DNA of 64,000 bases from Batillaria attramentaria (GCA_018292915.2 JACVVK020000060.1:1347501-1411500); one strand, 5' to 3'. Counted from the first letter of the stretch, positions 45,560-57,072 are shown. The notes: generated from the sequence alone by a model not told the origin. Translations and numbers: made by a program.

Positions 45560-45632
<73 letters not shown>
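45560..45632. repeat. (CA)n-(GA)n microsatellite
   Basis: Perfect (CA)n ~45 bp and (GA)n ~28 bp. Confidence 0.96.
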
Positions 45633-45634
<2 letters not shown>

Positions 45635-45944
45635 TTAATTTGATATTGCCCAGCCTATTGCCTTGGCCGGGGACAAATTATCAACGCGTTACTCGTTAAA
45701 AACAAAAGTGTGTGTCTTACCCGAATTTACATTACATTCAAAGACATTGCTTCTAAAAAAAAAACTTTCGCCCGAATTAAGCGAGTTTCGAAATTATACA
45801 GCAAGCTGGCACTAAGTTTGATTGATCGCTTCGAGACAGCTCGGCAATATTATTACCCAAGAAATTTAGGTCGAAACCCTGACTCAAGAGGTTATTGCCA
45901 AAGGCTTTAGCGCAGTCGTTGGATATGAGATTCCAATAATAACT

Positions 45945-46015
45945 GAACCGGCCCCCGTAGTGCAGTGGTTTGTGTAAAGCGACCCTCTAACATGAAGGCT
46001 GGAGTTCACTGACTA
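45945..46015 (+). mobile_element. Fragment of a second tRNA-derived SINE family
   Basis: CGGCCCCCGTAGTGCAGTGGTTTGTGTAAAGCG resembles the head of the element at 58923; B box degraded. Confidence 0.5.
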
Positions 46016-46279
46016 TGAAAAGCTTTGCATAACTGTATTACAGGCGAAATTTGTGGGCGAAATATAGCAGCGAGAGAAGACGCTGGCCAGCCATTGTGTC
46101 TGGGTACATCTGCCCTCTGGCGGCGAGGGAGACAACTACCGTTAACCGCTAAGACTCTTGATGATCGTCTGTTACACATGGCCGCCAGTGTGTCAGCTGA
46201 GCGAGGAGGTGAGGGTCCTGACACAATATCAATTATTTACAATAATTTTCATTTTTCGCGGAAGATGTTGACGATGCTG

Positions 46280-46346
46280 TGTGAGTGAGTGAGTGAGTGC
46301 GTGAGTGAGTGAGTGAGTTTTTAGGGCTTCAAGTTAACGCCGCGCA
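46280..46346 (-). mobile_element. 67-bp hairpin-family insertion, perfect TSD
   Basis: Consists of (GTGA)n tail, GTTTTTAGGGCTTCAAGTTAACGCCGCGCA only. TSD TTGACGATGCTG at 46268-46279 and 46347-46358 (12 bp, perfect). The most extreme 5' truncation in the window. Confidence 0.93.
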
Positions 46347-46580
46347 TTGACGATGCTGAAAGTACACTAAATAAATAAATAAATAAAACCCCAATCCAAT
46401 GTATTGTCCGCTTACATGGCGTTGGAGTTTTCCACGTTAACAATGCTCGTTGAATCGAAAATAACTACTGAAATAACGAAAGAGGGTGCGGGGGAAGAAG
46501 AGAGGAAGATATGAGGTTGGGCCATAGCACGGGGGTAAACAAAATGGACCTTTTCACGTTGCAGTCAGTGCCGCTTCAAA

Positions 46581-47075
46581 TCCAAAGTTATCAGCACAAG
46601 AACCAAACTTCGCATCTTCAACTCCAACGTGAAGTCAGCTCTGCTCTACGGATGCAAAAAAATGGAGGACAACAAAGACGGTGCAGCAGAAGATCCAGGC
46701 ATTTTTCAACAGCTGTCTGAGGCGCATCTTCGACATCCGAGGGCCAGAGAAGATCCGAAACGAAGAGCTGTGGGAGCGAGCGGGCAGGAAACAGTGGCCA
46801 AGCAGATCCTGCGGAGCGGGAAGTGGGGCTGGATTGGACACGCCCTCAGGAAGCCAGCACCCAGCACCACACGCTAAGCCCTGACATGGAACCCGCAGGG
46901 GAAGAGGAAGAGAGGCCGACCTCGCAACAGCTGGAGGCGGGACACTGAGGCAGAGCTACGTAAGCAGGGACTGGACTGGAGTGGCAAGAGTAGCCCAGAA
47001 CAGAGTGCGATGGCGAAGGGTCGTCGATGGCCTATGCTCCATTTGGAGTCATGGGCCTAAGTAAGTAAAGTAAGA
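46581..47075 (+). pseudogene. 5'-truncated RTE-clade retrotransposon, ORF2 C-terminus
   Basis: Conceptual reading contains KSALLYGC, WRTTKTVQQKIQAFFNSCLR, IRGPEKIRNEELWERAG, KQIL..KWGWIGHALRKPAP and RVRWRRVVDGLCSIWSHGPK ending TAA at 47062-47064, the typical C-terminal region of RTE-type reverse transcriptases. It is broken by frameshifts near 46660, 46787 and 46985 and by a TAA in ..TTR-stop-ALTW. Tail TAAGTAAAGTAAG. TSD TGCCGCTTCAAA at 46569-46580 and 47076-47087 (12 bp, perfect). Dead on arrival by truncation and mutated since. Confidence 0.93.
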
Positions 47076-47317
47076 TGCCGCTTCAAAAGTTTCGACGACG
47101 CTTGCTCTCATCTAAAACCGTTATTTTACAACATGAGTATATACACGTCTTTAGATTGTCCTAACGTAATGGTACAAGTCGGTTTCTGGGTGGTAAATGG
47201 CCACTTTTAATCGTTTTAACCGACACCTGAAAATCCAAAGCGTTCTTCCAGTGCTATGGCGTTTTGAATTTGGAAAAACGCGGTGCTATGGCGTGGGGTC
47301 CCGCTGATTGACGGTGC

Positions 47318-47487
47318 GGGTGGGTGGGGTGGGTGTTTGGGAGTTTAACGTCCTTTTCCACCACATACGGTTGATATCAAAGACGGGGCAACGATGAAAA
47401 AGCCAGCACAGATATTTGGCCCAAGCCGGGATACGAACTCACGACCCGAGCATTAGAAGTCCAACGCTCTACCATTCGGCCACCCTA
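47318..47487 (-). mobile_element. tRNA-derived SINE with TSD
   Basis: TSD ATTGACGGTGC at 47307-47317 and 47488-47498, perfect. The 5' CGGCTCCCC end is missing (ends CGGCCACCCTA). Confidence 0.94.
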
Positions 47488-48305
47488 ATTGACGGTGCAA
47501 TGATGTGGAGTGGCATCTAGTAGCACCGGGAAAAAACGCCCTTCCATTTTGCTTTACCCCCGAGCGCATACTCTGAATGTGGAGCACAGCAAAACCTCGA
47601 GACAAGATGCGTGAGATGCAGTCGTTTCATGGACATAAATAAATTGTTCCAAATGGAAAGTCAGTCTGTCCTTCCTGGGGTGTCCATGCCAAGAAACCGT
47701 CTGAGAAAACGCCAGCCGACATTTTTTTTATTTTTATGACAGTCCTTGGGTTCCCTGGTCGCGTGTGGCTGTACCATTGATGCACAAAAACCCTACGCCC
47801 GCATGGGTGGTAGCCAAGATGGCGAAATTCTTCCTGTTGTTATTTCGATTCAAACGTTTTGGCGGATATTTATCTGAGCAGGCGTCATGACATAAATTGA
47901 GCGTGGGGTCAGGTCTGGTGTTTAACTGAAGGCCGCCGGTTTGGCGAGTGTGCTAGTTTGTGGTGATTTTTGTCGTCACTTTAAAAAAGCGTGATTTTCG
48001 TGATGTTTGTATTTTGTAGGGCAAGGTGCCTGCCAGGGTGTTGCAAGCTGCCAGTGAGGCTGGGACTCTTTGCGCACAAGAAAGGCAAAGGTGACGCCGC
48101 GAGTGGATTTTGGTGAAGTGGGTTCCTTAAACAGAAAGTAGAGCACAGCATTACATTTTCTCCAGTGAGACCCGAGCTTAAAGATGGCATTCTTTCTTTT
48201 TTTCTTTTTTTTTTTCTTTTTTGGTTTGTTTTTTAATTCCTGTCAGGTGCGTGTGCTTGAATGATCTGTGCATGGTAATATTAGTTTCTAGATTGAAGCA
48301 TTTTT

Positions 48306-48478
48306 AGGGTGGGTGGGTCTTTAGGGATTTAACGTCCGTTTCCACCACATACGGGTGATATCAAAGACGGGGCAACGATTAGAAAGCCAGCACAAATATT
48401 TGGCCCCAGCCGGGATGCGAACTCACGACCCGAGCATTAGGAGTCCATCGCTCTACCATTCGGCCAACCCGGCTCCCC
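48306..48478 (-). mobile_element. tRNA-derived SINE with TSD
   Basis: TSD AAGCATTTTT at 48296-48305 and 48479-48488, perfect. Full-length. Confidence 0.95.
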
Positions 48479-49021
48479 AAGCATTTTTCGGGGTGACCAA
48501 CAAAAACCGGTATCACATATCACAAGCTCGACCTGGGCTCGAACCCACCGCTCACCCCGACTCTAGGGGACATCAAACCATAAATTCACTCACCTACTCA
48601 TCCCTGTGCATGCTCACAATTTCAAACATTTAGCTCTACCTGAGAGCAATCATCAAAAGTTTTGAATGGAAGTATCACCACAACCACTCTCCGCTGTTTA
48701 AATTACTCCCCCCCCCCAAGTGGTCTGCACCAGAAACACTCTCCACCGTCTTAGTTAGTCCCCGCAGTCTGCCCTCCGCGTGAATTACCGCTCTACGTCA
48801 GCACACGGACACTGGGGAATCTGTACCGGTAACAAGATCCACCAGCACATCGGGCGCGGTCATTGGCATTCAGGAGTAGCGCCTGTGACAGAGAAGGGGT
48901 GAACTATTTTGACCGGAAGAACTCGTGCAGCGCGGAGTCCGAGGGCGTCATTAGTTACACCAGCGGACTCAGTGGAGGGTTTCTTTCAGTTAGATGTGAT
49001 TTTTTGGTTGGTTGATTGGCT

Positions 49022-49105
49022 GGTTGGTTGGTTAGTTGATTGGGGGGGGGGGGGGTAACATCCTTTTCCGTCAACGAAACGGTCACATCAAAGACAGGGC
49101 ACCAA
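49022..49105 (-). mobile_element. tRNA-SINE 3' fragment
   Basis: G-run, then TAACATCCTTTTCCGTCAACGAAACGGTCACATCAAAGACAGGGCACC. No tRNA part. Confidence 0.55.
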
Positions 49106-49159
49106 AGAAAATAGAAAACTCCCTCTCTCTCTCTCTGCTGTAAACCGTGCAAGCGCTGA

Positions 49160-49160
<1 letters not shown>

Positions 49161-49210
<50 letters not shown>
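49161..49210. repeat. (CA)n microsatellite
   Basis: Perfect, ~50 bp. Confidence 0.96.
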
Positions 49211-49212
<2 letters not shown>

Positions 49213-49299
49213 CAAGGGAGACAACTCATGCAGGCAATAATCTCGAAACAGGCTGAAAATGTACTGTGCTGTTGAATGCGACAGTTTTCACCGCTTCTG

Positions 49300-49488
49300 T
49301 GCACACTGTGAAATAACACAGGGACCTCAAAGTTGTTCGCAACTGTCCACTTTCCTTGTCACCGAGTATTTTTGTGTTTTTCCTTCTTAGGTATCACTTA
49401 GCTCGGCTCGGTCTCGGTTAGCCCGACTTGGCCGCCGTCACAGGGCGGGCCTAGAGTTATCGACGAACCCAGAACAGGGTTTGATCAA
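49300..49488 (+). repeat. R5 dispersed segment, copy 2
   Basis: Matches 11556-11735 over ~180 bp at about 90 % identity. Confidence 0.75.
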
Positions 49489-50343
49489 CCACCAAAAAAA
49501 AAATTTAATTAAAAAAAAAAGAAAAACAACAACGTGATAAAACCAATCCGCAGTTCAATTGCTTACCGGTTCCTCACGCGAGGGCGAGCAGTCCCATGGG
49601 TAAACGACGCCACTGCATTTCCCATTGAACACAAATCCGGCCACACGGTGGTGGAGCGTACCACACCCCTTCCACTGTCCACACACTCACAGTCGCGGCA
49701 GGACAGAAGCGACGAAACGGTGGCGTTACACTGGCCGGATAGGGCCAGGTAGTCTGTCCGTAGGGCAAACATCAACTCTGTGTCAGTGGCCGGGAGACAA
49801 AACTTTTAGTCAGCAAGGCTTTTTTTTTCTCTCTCTCTCTCTCCAGTTTTCAGTCTTTCCCTGACACTAGGGTGGTGGAAGAGCACTAATCACTGTAAAT
49901 CTCTGCTGTGCGAGTGACTAGGTCACGAAAGTCCGATGCGAGTAAAGTCATGGCGCGCACGCGAACCTCATGTCTCGTTTCCGGTTGGACTTCGTGTGAA
50001 TGTGTTGTGATGACACATAGGAAAAATCTGGAGGGGGGGGGGAAGGGGGGGGGGGGCGGGGGAAGGGGGGGCGGGGCGGGCAGGGCCCTGTGGTGGGTGG
50101 GTTGGTGAATGGTGATTGAGGGTTTAATTAAGGTCCGTGAAAGATGGGGCAACGAGAAAAAGGCTTGGGCCCGTATGCACGTCGGTCCGTTTAGTGGACT
50201 AACCGCGTTTATCCCCTATACGGGCAGATAGGCGGGAAAAATCGGTATGCACGTCAAACTGGTTAGCCTATGCTATACGGATTTTCGCGTTTAAAGTTAT
50301 CGCACCTCTGGGGGTCCGATAGCGGGCCTAAACGCGTGTAAAT

Positions 50344-50952
50344 ATGGCGGCACTTTTGTTTTTCCAAGCACGACAGCGGCGTCTTCTACGAAGAAAATCG
50401 GATTTTCCGGGACCGTACTAATCCCTTCGACACGTACGACGACAGAGAAGTGTTTCGTAAGTTCCGATTTCGTCGGCAGCACATCCTGGAACTGACACGT
50501 GAGGTGTCAACTGACATCACTCTCGCGAATCGCGGATTCACCCTCACTCCCCTGCAGCAAGTGCTCGTCACTTTGCGCTACTTGGCCACGTCAACATTTC
50601 AAGACGTCTGTGGAGAATTGGTCGGCGTGGACCAGTCGACAGTGAGCCGAACTGTCAGCAGAGTGACTGACGCTATGTTCAGACAAGCCCGGCAACATAC
50701 ATGTATCTTCTTTCCTGATCAGGCCAGTGCGAACAGAACCAAATGGGCGCTCTACCAGTCTTACGGATTCCCCAACGCGGTGGGGTGCGCATCCAGCGGC
50801 CACACGAGCAGGAACATGAATTCGTCAACAGAAAAGGCTACCATTCAATCAACGTTCAGGTAGGACTCTTTGCCCCCTCACCCCCCCCCCCCAACACACT
50901 GTGTGTGTGTGCGCCGGCGTGCGTGCGTGCGCGCGCGCGCGCTCGCGCGCGC

Positions 50953-50984
<32 letters not shown>

Positions 50985-51044
50985 GTGTGTGTGCGTGTGT
51001 GTGTGCGTGTGTGTGTGTGTGTGCACCCGTGTGCGTGTGTGTGT

Positions 51045-51088
<44 letters not shown>

Positions 51089-51112
51089 CCGTGTGCGTGT
51101 GTTGTGCGTGTG

Positions 51113-51172
<60 letters not shown>

Positions 51173-51365
51173 ACCCGTGTGCGTGTGTGTGTGTGTGTGT
51201 CAGTGTGTGTGATATTTAGAATGTGAGTATGAATTAATTATTGATTTCATCATTTCGGATGTTATCAGGTGATCTGTGATGCGGACCTCGTGTTCATCAA
51301 GTGTGTGGCCAAGTGGCCACTGAGGGAGCATGCACGATGCGAGGGTGTTGCAGCTCTTCAAGTAG
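50344..51365 (+). pseudogene. HARBI1: HARBI1-like transposase pseudogene
   Basis: ATG at 50344 (MAALLFFQARQRRLLRRK), a frameshift near 50395, then ENRIFRDRTNPFDTYDDREV, FRKFRFRRQHILEL, LTPLQQVLVTLRYLATSTFQ, VDQSTVSRTVSRV and [12 protein letters not shown]: the helix-turn-helix N-terminal half of HARBI1. About 13-14 bases are missing after GFPNAVG, where the family has the first catalytic Asp (DGTH motif). The frame resumes with [20 protein letters not shown] and SINVQ. A GT-AG intron (50860-51268, phase 0) holding the (GT)n tract follows, then VICDADLVFIKCVAKWP, another shift, and HDARVLQLFK-stop. The C-terminal part with the catalytic Glu is deleted. Not functional. Confidence 0.93.
50935..51210. 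repeat. (GT)n/(GC)n compound microsatellite in the HARBI1 intron
   Basis: About 275 bp of GT, GTGC and GCGC with CACCCGTGTGCGTGT interruptions repeated three times (51023, 51087, 51172). Confidence 0.95.
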
Positions 51366-51530
51366 TATTCTAACTTCCTCAGCACTGAAGTTAGCTTTTC
51401 TGGCCCTTTTTCCGACTTTCTCCGTCACTGATGTTGCAAATTTCAGAAACTTCCACGTGTAGTTGGATTTAACCGAAAGCACACAGAGGAGCGGGTTTTC
51501 CCAGTAATCTATAAATATCTCACCTTTCAC
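51354..51530 (-). pseudogene. Myb/SANT-like Harbinger partner gene, N-terminal fragment
   Basis: Minus-strand frame from 51530 contains TEKVGKRARKANFSAEEVRI+LLEEL, the beginning of the Myb/SANT (MADF/trihelix-like) domain that animal Harbinger elements encode next to the transposase and that imports it and binds the ends. The frame then runs into the antisense of the transposase (QHPRIVHAPS), so the rest is deleted. The junction lies near 51355-51366. Confidence 0.85.
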
Positions 51531-51821
51531 ATGGCGTTTAGCTATACGTTTCCGTTTAGCTCGTCGTGCATACCAAATCCGGTTAGGGTTTATACGCGGT
51601 TAGGGCCCGTATAGCTAACCGCGTTTAAGCTCTAAACGCGTTTAAGCTAACCGGTTCTGACGTACATACCAGTCCTGCACAACTTGAATATCTGGCCCAA
51701 GCCCAGGACTCAGTGATTCGAACGCACGACCCATCGAACGCTCGGCGGCTATCGTGGCTCCCCGAGGTCGGAGGAGGGGGGGGGGAGGAGGTGGCGTTGA
51801 ATGGGAACTTAGGGAGATATT

Positions 51822-51992
51822 GGTGGGTTTAACGTCCTTTCCCCATCACATAGGGAGCATCAAGCGTCAAAGTCAGGGCAACAAGGGCAATAGACACACA
51901 ATCTTGGCTATGCTGGGACTGATTCGAACTCATTCCCATTAGCACTGAAAGTCACGGTCCAACGTTCTCCCAGCCTCGTTGTCCAGGCTCCC
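51822..51992 (-). mobile_element. tRNA-derived SINE, old
   Basis: GGTGGGTTTAACGTCCTTTCCCCATCACATAGGG ... GATTCGAACTCATTCCC ... CAGGCTCCC; many substitutions. Confidence 0.75.
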
Positions 51993-52059
51993 GCGCGGAA
52001 TGGGTTCATGGGTAGGCCGGATGGTCGGTTTATTGTTGGTTTACTATTGGTTTATTGTT

Positions 52060-52190
52060 TGTTCTTTTCCCACCACGTAGGAGTGATACAAAGACTGGCG
52101 GAGCAAGACCGGCGAAAATTGCAGCATAGATGTTTCAGCATCCAGCCGGGAACTGACCCCGAGACCCGAGCAGCGATAGTCCAGCAGTAA
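52060..52190 (-). mobile_element. tRNA-derived SINE, old
   Basis: TTCTTTTCCCACCACGTAGGAGTGATACAAAGAC ... CATCCAGCCGGGAACTGACCCCGAGACCCGAGC. 5' tRNA end decayed. Confidence 0.7.
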
Positions 52191-53045
52191 CTGTCAGCTT
52201 CTGAGGGTTTGTGTATGCCTGGTGGAAACAGGGCGGCGGGGGGGGGGGGGGGGGGTAACGCCCCAACAGCTGACAGCATAACAATCAAAGCTAAGCAACG
52301 TTAAGTATTGTGCACTGCTATGAAGGGAAAAAAAAAAAAAAAAAAAACGTCGGCGAAAATAACTAATGCCGCCGATCGTGCGAGATTCTTGTTAATTTAC
52401 ATTTTCTACAGAAATGTCCGCACAAGGGTACCTGTGATATTCTGACAAGTTCTCGGGTTTTTTTTTGTTTTTTTTTTCCAGCCCAGCGATATTCTGACAA
52501 GTTCTCGTTGTTCAAGTTTCCAGCCCAGAGAGGGCGGTACTGACTGCAGTAAGCTGGTTTTATATTAGGCGGTCAGTCAATGATAAGTACCAGGGGACTG
52601 TGTGTAATATTGTGTATCCACTATCCTACTAGCAGAAGCCTCTCAACTTTCCGCCAGGGAATAGGGCTAATCAGGAGAAAAGCTGATGGATTCTCGCTAC
52701 CGATACGCGGAGGGAAGAAAATGAAGTTTCTCTGTCTGTGCCGCCACTGACTCGACTCGCCTAAATGATTTTGTCTGTCAGTGAGGGTGCTTACTGTCAG
52801 TATCGGAGCAGCCTGTGCCTTCACTGAACAGCTGTAGGGTCGACATCAGCAGGTTTGACTTCCTACAAGGTGAACAATTGTGCAGAGTCTTTCAGATCTC
52901 TTTTTGGGATCGTGTTTGGGATGGACGAAGAAAGGCCGTGATCCTCGGAAACAATCTGCGGTTTATTGCGCTCGTTACACAATACCGCAGTCACTGTCGC
53001 TGTGGTCCCTCCGGCCTCTCTCAGCCCTCCCCCCCCCCCCCCGCC

Positions 53046-53104
<59 letters not shown>
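53046..53104. repeat. (CA)n microsatellite
   Basis: Perfect, ~58 bp, preceded by a C-run. Confidence 0.97.
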
Positions 53105-53109
<5 letters not shown>

Positions 53110-53919
53110 CCCGAGGCAGTTTTGCATATTATGACACAAGGCAGTCGGTGTCAAGTGTGTGTTGTTGTTTGTTGTCGATGTTGTTGTTGTGTTCAGTTGA
53201 CTGGTTCGTTGTTGTTCTTTTTAGTTGTTGTTTATTTGTTTCCAACGGTTCTATTTGTTGGTTGGTTGGTTGTTAGCTGTTGTTTCTATGTTGTTTTCAG
53301 TCCCCCCAACAGGAGACTGAAACTTGAAACAGAAAACAAGATTGAGTCAATCAATGTCGTTTCAGCAGAGGAAGTCTGTAAGTCTGGCATACGCAAAACA
53401 AATTGTGAACAATCTGGAGCTCAAAACCAAACTATGCATTCCTTTGTATAATTTCTCTCCTTCCCCTACCCAATACCTGTCATGCTTCAACGTGCATCTC
53501 ACGAAGACGCCGGTTTGGTAGTAGCATCGATCAAGCAACTGATCAAGGGAGGTGAATTCGTTTCCTAATGCTCAACACAACACATGCAGTAACTGGCCTT
53601 GATTTGTCGTCGGCTGCGGCAGCATTACGCCGCCATTAGGCATGGTTTTCCCTCTCCTGTAATCGAGGGTTATCCCGAACTACGGCAGAAGCCTTGTTGT
53701 GCGCGTTGTCCTGATGTTTACTGTTCCAGTAGCTCTATGAATTATTAAGATCACCCAAACCTCCTACGATAACCCGCTAGAAACAGAAAGCTGAAGGTTT
53801 GTGTTCAGTCGTCACGTCAATAAACATTACGACAGAAATATTTCTGTGTAGACAAGATGTTGCCATCAACCGTTGAGCGACTTCAATGAGTTCGAGTTGT
53901 AACTGTACAGAGCAAAGCA

Positions 53920-54181
53920 AAACGAGTTTGTTTGTTTGTTTGTTTGTTAAAACGAGTTTGTTTGTTTGTTTGCTTGCTAAAACGACTTCATTAAGTTTGT
54001 TTGTTAAAACGAGTTTGGTTGGTTGGTTGGCTGGTTGACTGACTGGTTGATTTTTGTTGTTGTTGTTGTTTGTTTGTTTTTTGTTTGTTTGGTTTTTTTT
54101 TGGTTTTTTTTTGTTCGTTTGGTTTGGATTTGGGGAGGGGGGGCTTCTTTTTTTTTTCTTTTTCTTTTTTTTGGGGGGGTT

Positions 54182-54250
<69 letters not shown>

Positions 54251-54390
54251 TGTTGTTGTTGTTGTTGTTGTTGCTGTTTGTTGTCGCGGGGGAGGGGGGT
54301 GTTGTTTTGTTTTGTTTCGTTCTGTGTTTCGGGGGGGACGAATGTTCATGATTTGTTTGGATTTTGTTGTTGTTGTTTATTTTGCTTGCT
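53920..54390. repeat. (GTTT)n, (TTG)n, T/G-rich tract with (GT)n
   Basis: Low-complexity T/G sequence with (GT)n at 54182-54248. The long frames on both strands are compositional. Confidence 0.95.
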
Positions 54391-55594
54391 TGCTTGTTTA
54401 CAAGCACCGACAAGTAACAGCTGTAATGTAGCAGCTGACTGCCATGTTTATCAATGTGTTTACGTATTTACGAGATGTCGCGGCCCCGAGCTAGTGCATT
54501 TATTGATCTCATTGACAGCATTTAACCCGCTGTCTGCCGGGCTATGCTCCGGGTAGGAAAACACGCGCCCGCTGATTGGGACAAATTAGTCGGCATCAAA
54601 TGCTGCCGTCTGGCTTCTTTAGGGGATCACGGCCACTTTCATTACTTTTCGCCTCCCGCCAGAAGGGGGTCTCTCCCCCCCCCCCCCTCCCGAGGCTCGG
54701 GGGAATTCTGGGTTTAGCTTTTTTTGCCCCTGGGTGCAGCGTATCACCTTGACCATAAAACTGACCGCCATACTTGTTACGAATATCATAAACAGAGAGA
54801 GGGAATGGGTGACCTGATTATCACTCCCCCCCCCCCACCACCACCACCACCACCTCCCCAGTTCTCTTCCATCTTCTATCTTCCCAGCATCGGTTCACAT
54901 CGACATGTCCCTCTTTTAAGTCAGCACACGCCCAGTGAGTCATGCCCATCATCATTACAATCTATGGCGTTCTAGATGCAAATTCAATTGATATTTCAGA
55001 TTTTTTTTTAACGCCCTTTTCCTCTCCAGTGATTGCCTGATCGAGAAAGAAAGCACGGGAAACCAGAATGTACAACTGAAAACATATTTGGAGCAAAGAA
55101 GACACACGGTCTCATGCAGCCATGATGCCTCACTGTACATGGAGCAGTTCCACTACCGCTCACGAAAACAGCGCTTCACGGCTTTGATCTGTGCGCGAGC
55201 GCGGTAACAGGTCCCTGCTTACGAGGAACTTGAACACGACCGCTGTACTCCCACGTACGTCGTATACTCTGACTACCCGTGAAGACGCTAGTCTAGCTGT
55301 GATCTAAGACGTGACTGGTCAGGGCGGGACGGAAGTTGTCAGGGCAGCTTTTTTCACCCCCCCCCCCCCCCAACACACGACATACATCCAGTGTGCAAAA
55401 GACAGAGGGATGTTACAACACGACATGACAACGGGGATTCGGCCGAAGGCCTCACAGTAACATAGGCTCTGTTTACTGTCATCAATCACTCGCTCCGCCA
55501 GTGGCCGACCAGCTGATGCGGCCATCGTGTGTTTGGTTAGCTGGTTAGAGGCCTTTCACACACCGAGTGCCTGCAGCGATCTCACACGCTCGCC

Positions 55595-55745
55595 GAGTGC
55601 ATTTTCTGTTCACACGCTACGAGCGTGCACTGGGCGGACTGCGCTGCCGGCCTGGCGCTGGACAGTACACAAAGCGCGGTCAGCCGGCGGCGACTGGCTG
55701 GCATTGCCAGGAAAAAAACTAGGACCGTGTTCTATGTACAAGCGT
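55595..55745 (-). repeat. R6 partial reversed copy
   Basis: CTGGCGCTGGACAGTACACAAAGCGCG ... CGGCGGCGACTGGCTGG ... GACCGTGTTCTATG pairs with the reverse of 56480-56650. Confidence 0.5.
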
Positions 55746-55785
55746 GGCGATGGCGTTTCTGGGCAGTGTCCCTTGCAAGCGGATT

Positions 55786-55884
55786 TGTGGGGTTTAACGT
55801 CCTTTTTCCACTACATACGGGTGGTATCAAAGACGGGTCAACGATGAAAAAGCCAGCACAAATATTTGGCCCCAGCCGGGATAA
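55786..55884 (-). mobile_element. tRNA-SINE 3' part joined to R4
   Basis: TGGGGTTTAACGTCC ... CAAATATTTGGCCCCAGCCGGGAT then abrupt switch to R4 sequence (AACGTACCATAGATGC). The tRNA portion is missing. Confidence 0.85.
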
Positions 55885-56345
55885 CGTACCATAGATGCAA
55901 ATTTGGAGAAAAATGCAATATATTCCTCTAAGGTTGCAGATGACACCCTGGAAATGCTTTAAAATTCACCCCCCCCCCCCCAAAAAAAAAAAAATCACAA
56001 AAATCAGGCAGCATAAACTCACGTGTAGAGTAAATTTCAACAAATTCCAATGTTCCTTTTTTTGGCAATGTTGGCAGCGACCGCATACCCCCTCATTCCG
56101 CGGTCGTCTGCTGGTTCCTGTGCCAGCCGCGCATGAATACAAATAGTACACAAGCCAGGCCAATTTTTCCCTAATTTCACTCTTACCTGGCATAAAAATT
56201 GTTTACAAAGCCAACAAAAAGCACCAGATTGCCTTCTTTTTTTAACTCTGCACACAAATTTTAAAAGGGGCAAAGGTTTTTCTACTATATTACTATATTT
56301 AGCGTATTTCTTACTACATGACCCGGAAGCTATTACCGGAAGATC
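55885..56345 (-). repeat. R4 dispersed repeat
   Basis: ~85 % identical to 9640-10110, ends at the same CATGACCCGGAAGCTATTACC. Confidence 0.75.
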
Positions 56346-56434
56346 GGCCACATTTCGTGTGTCCTTGACCGTGATGGACAGAATACGCTGACAGGTCCAG
56401 TGCACACGGCCAAAGGAAATGGGCAACGTAGTAA

Positions 56435-56765
56435 GAGACTGGTCAGACGCAGCGATTTTGCACACCTACCAGCGGTAAAATGCACTCGCATCCAATTAAA
56501 TCGGCTTGCCGGAGGGACTGTTCAAAGCGCGACGCCGTCGACCCGCCAGTAAAATAGAACACTTTCCTCCCCCCCCCCCCCCCCCCGCACCAGGCCAGTC
56601 TATCGCCCCTGGCCGTGCGCTTTAACTCTTTGTGTATTGTCCAGCGCCGGGCCGGCGGTGCAGCTGGTAGCCAAAGAGTGTGGAAACGTGTGACCGCAAC
56701 CCCCGCGCAATACACAAGCGGATGCCTCAACGGCTCGTCACGTGTGCAAAGGGCTTAAGCACAAA
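56435..56765. repeat. R6 dispersed repeat, copy 2
   Basis: Partner of 11800-12190, with a C-run at the same internal position. Confidence 0.7.
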
Positions 56766-56799
56766 TTTTGACTCCCGTCTAGGGTAGGGGTTTAACTCT

Positions 56800-56814
56800 C
56801 ACACACACGCGCAC

Positions 56815-56862
<48 letters not shown>

Positions 56863-56877
56863 CGCCACGCACGCACG

Positions 56878-56919
<42 letters not shown>

Positions 56920-56990
56920 CACACACCTGCTGTCTTCAGGCAGTGTGCAACTGTCGACAAGCCGCCAGGCAGCGAGGAAGCGGACAGAAC

Positions 56991-57072
<82 letters not shown>
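56800..57072. repeat. Three (CA)n/(GCAC)n tracts around a duplicated 60-bp spacer
   Basis: CCTG(C/T)TGTC..(T/C)CAGGCAGTGTGCAACTGTCGAC follows the (CA)n tracts at both 56926-56960 and 57071-57110, a duplication of microsatellite plus flank. Confidence 0.9.

Larger units (their letters stand above)
46515..47590 (+). repeat. Dispersed repeat R7, copy B (carries RTE and SINE)
   Basis: Counterpart of 44760-45490. Interrupted by the RTE at 46581-47075 and the SINE at 47318-47487. Pieces: 46515-46580, 47076-47317 and 47488-47590. Confidence 0.8.
50167..51675 (+). mobile_element. PIF/Harbinger DNA transposon, internally deleted
   Basis: TIRs GGGCCCGTATGCACGTC and (right, reversed) GGACTGGTATGTACGTC. 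Subterminal repeats AACCGCGTTTA, CTATACGG and GTTTAAGC occur several times within 120 bp of both ends, the usual arrangement for binding of the Myb-like partner. Carries the wreck of a HARBI1-type transposase on the plus strand and the start of a Myb/SANT-like gene on the minus strand, fused by a deletion. Confidence 0.9.
50096..51763 (-). mobile_element. tRNA-SINE split by a Harbinger element
   Basis: Left piece 50096-50166 (GTGGGTTGGTGAATGGTGATTGAGGGTTTAATTAA ... GGGGCAACGAGAAAAAGGC) and right piece 51676-51763 (TGCACAACTTGAATATCTGGCCC ... CGGCTATCGTGGCTCCCC) rejoin at exactly the point where the family reads AAGGCCAGCACAA. Diverged, so an old SINE. Confidence 0.85.

Noticed and set aside
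53777..54349. 190-codon Asn/Gln/Lys-rich minus-strand frame
   Set aside because: Antisense of T/G-rich low-complexity sequence and (GT)n.
55966..56193. THAP or zinc-finger protein in R4 (CGRCQHCQKKEHWNL)
   Set aside because: The Cys spacing does not match THAP or a known finger, and the frame differs among R4 copies.
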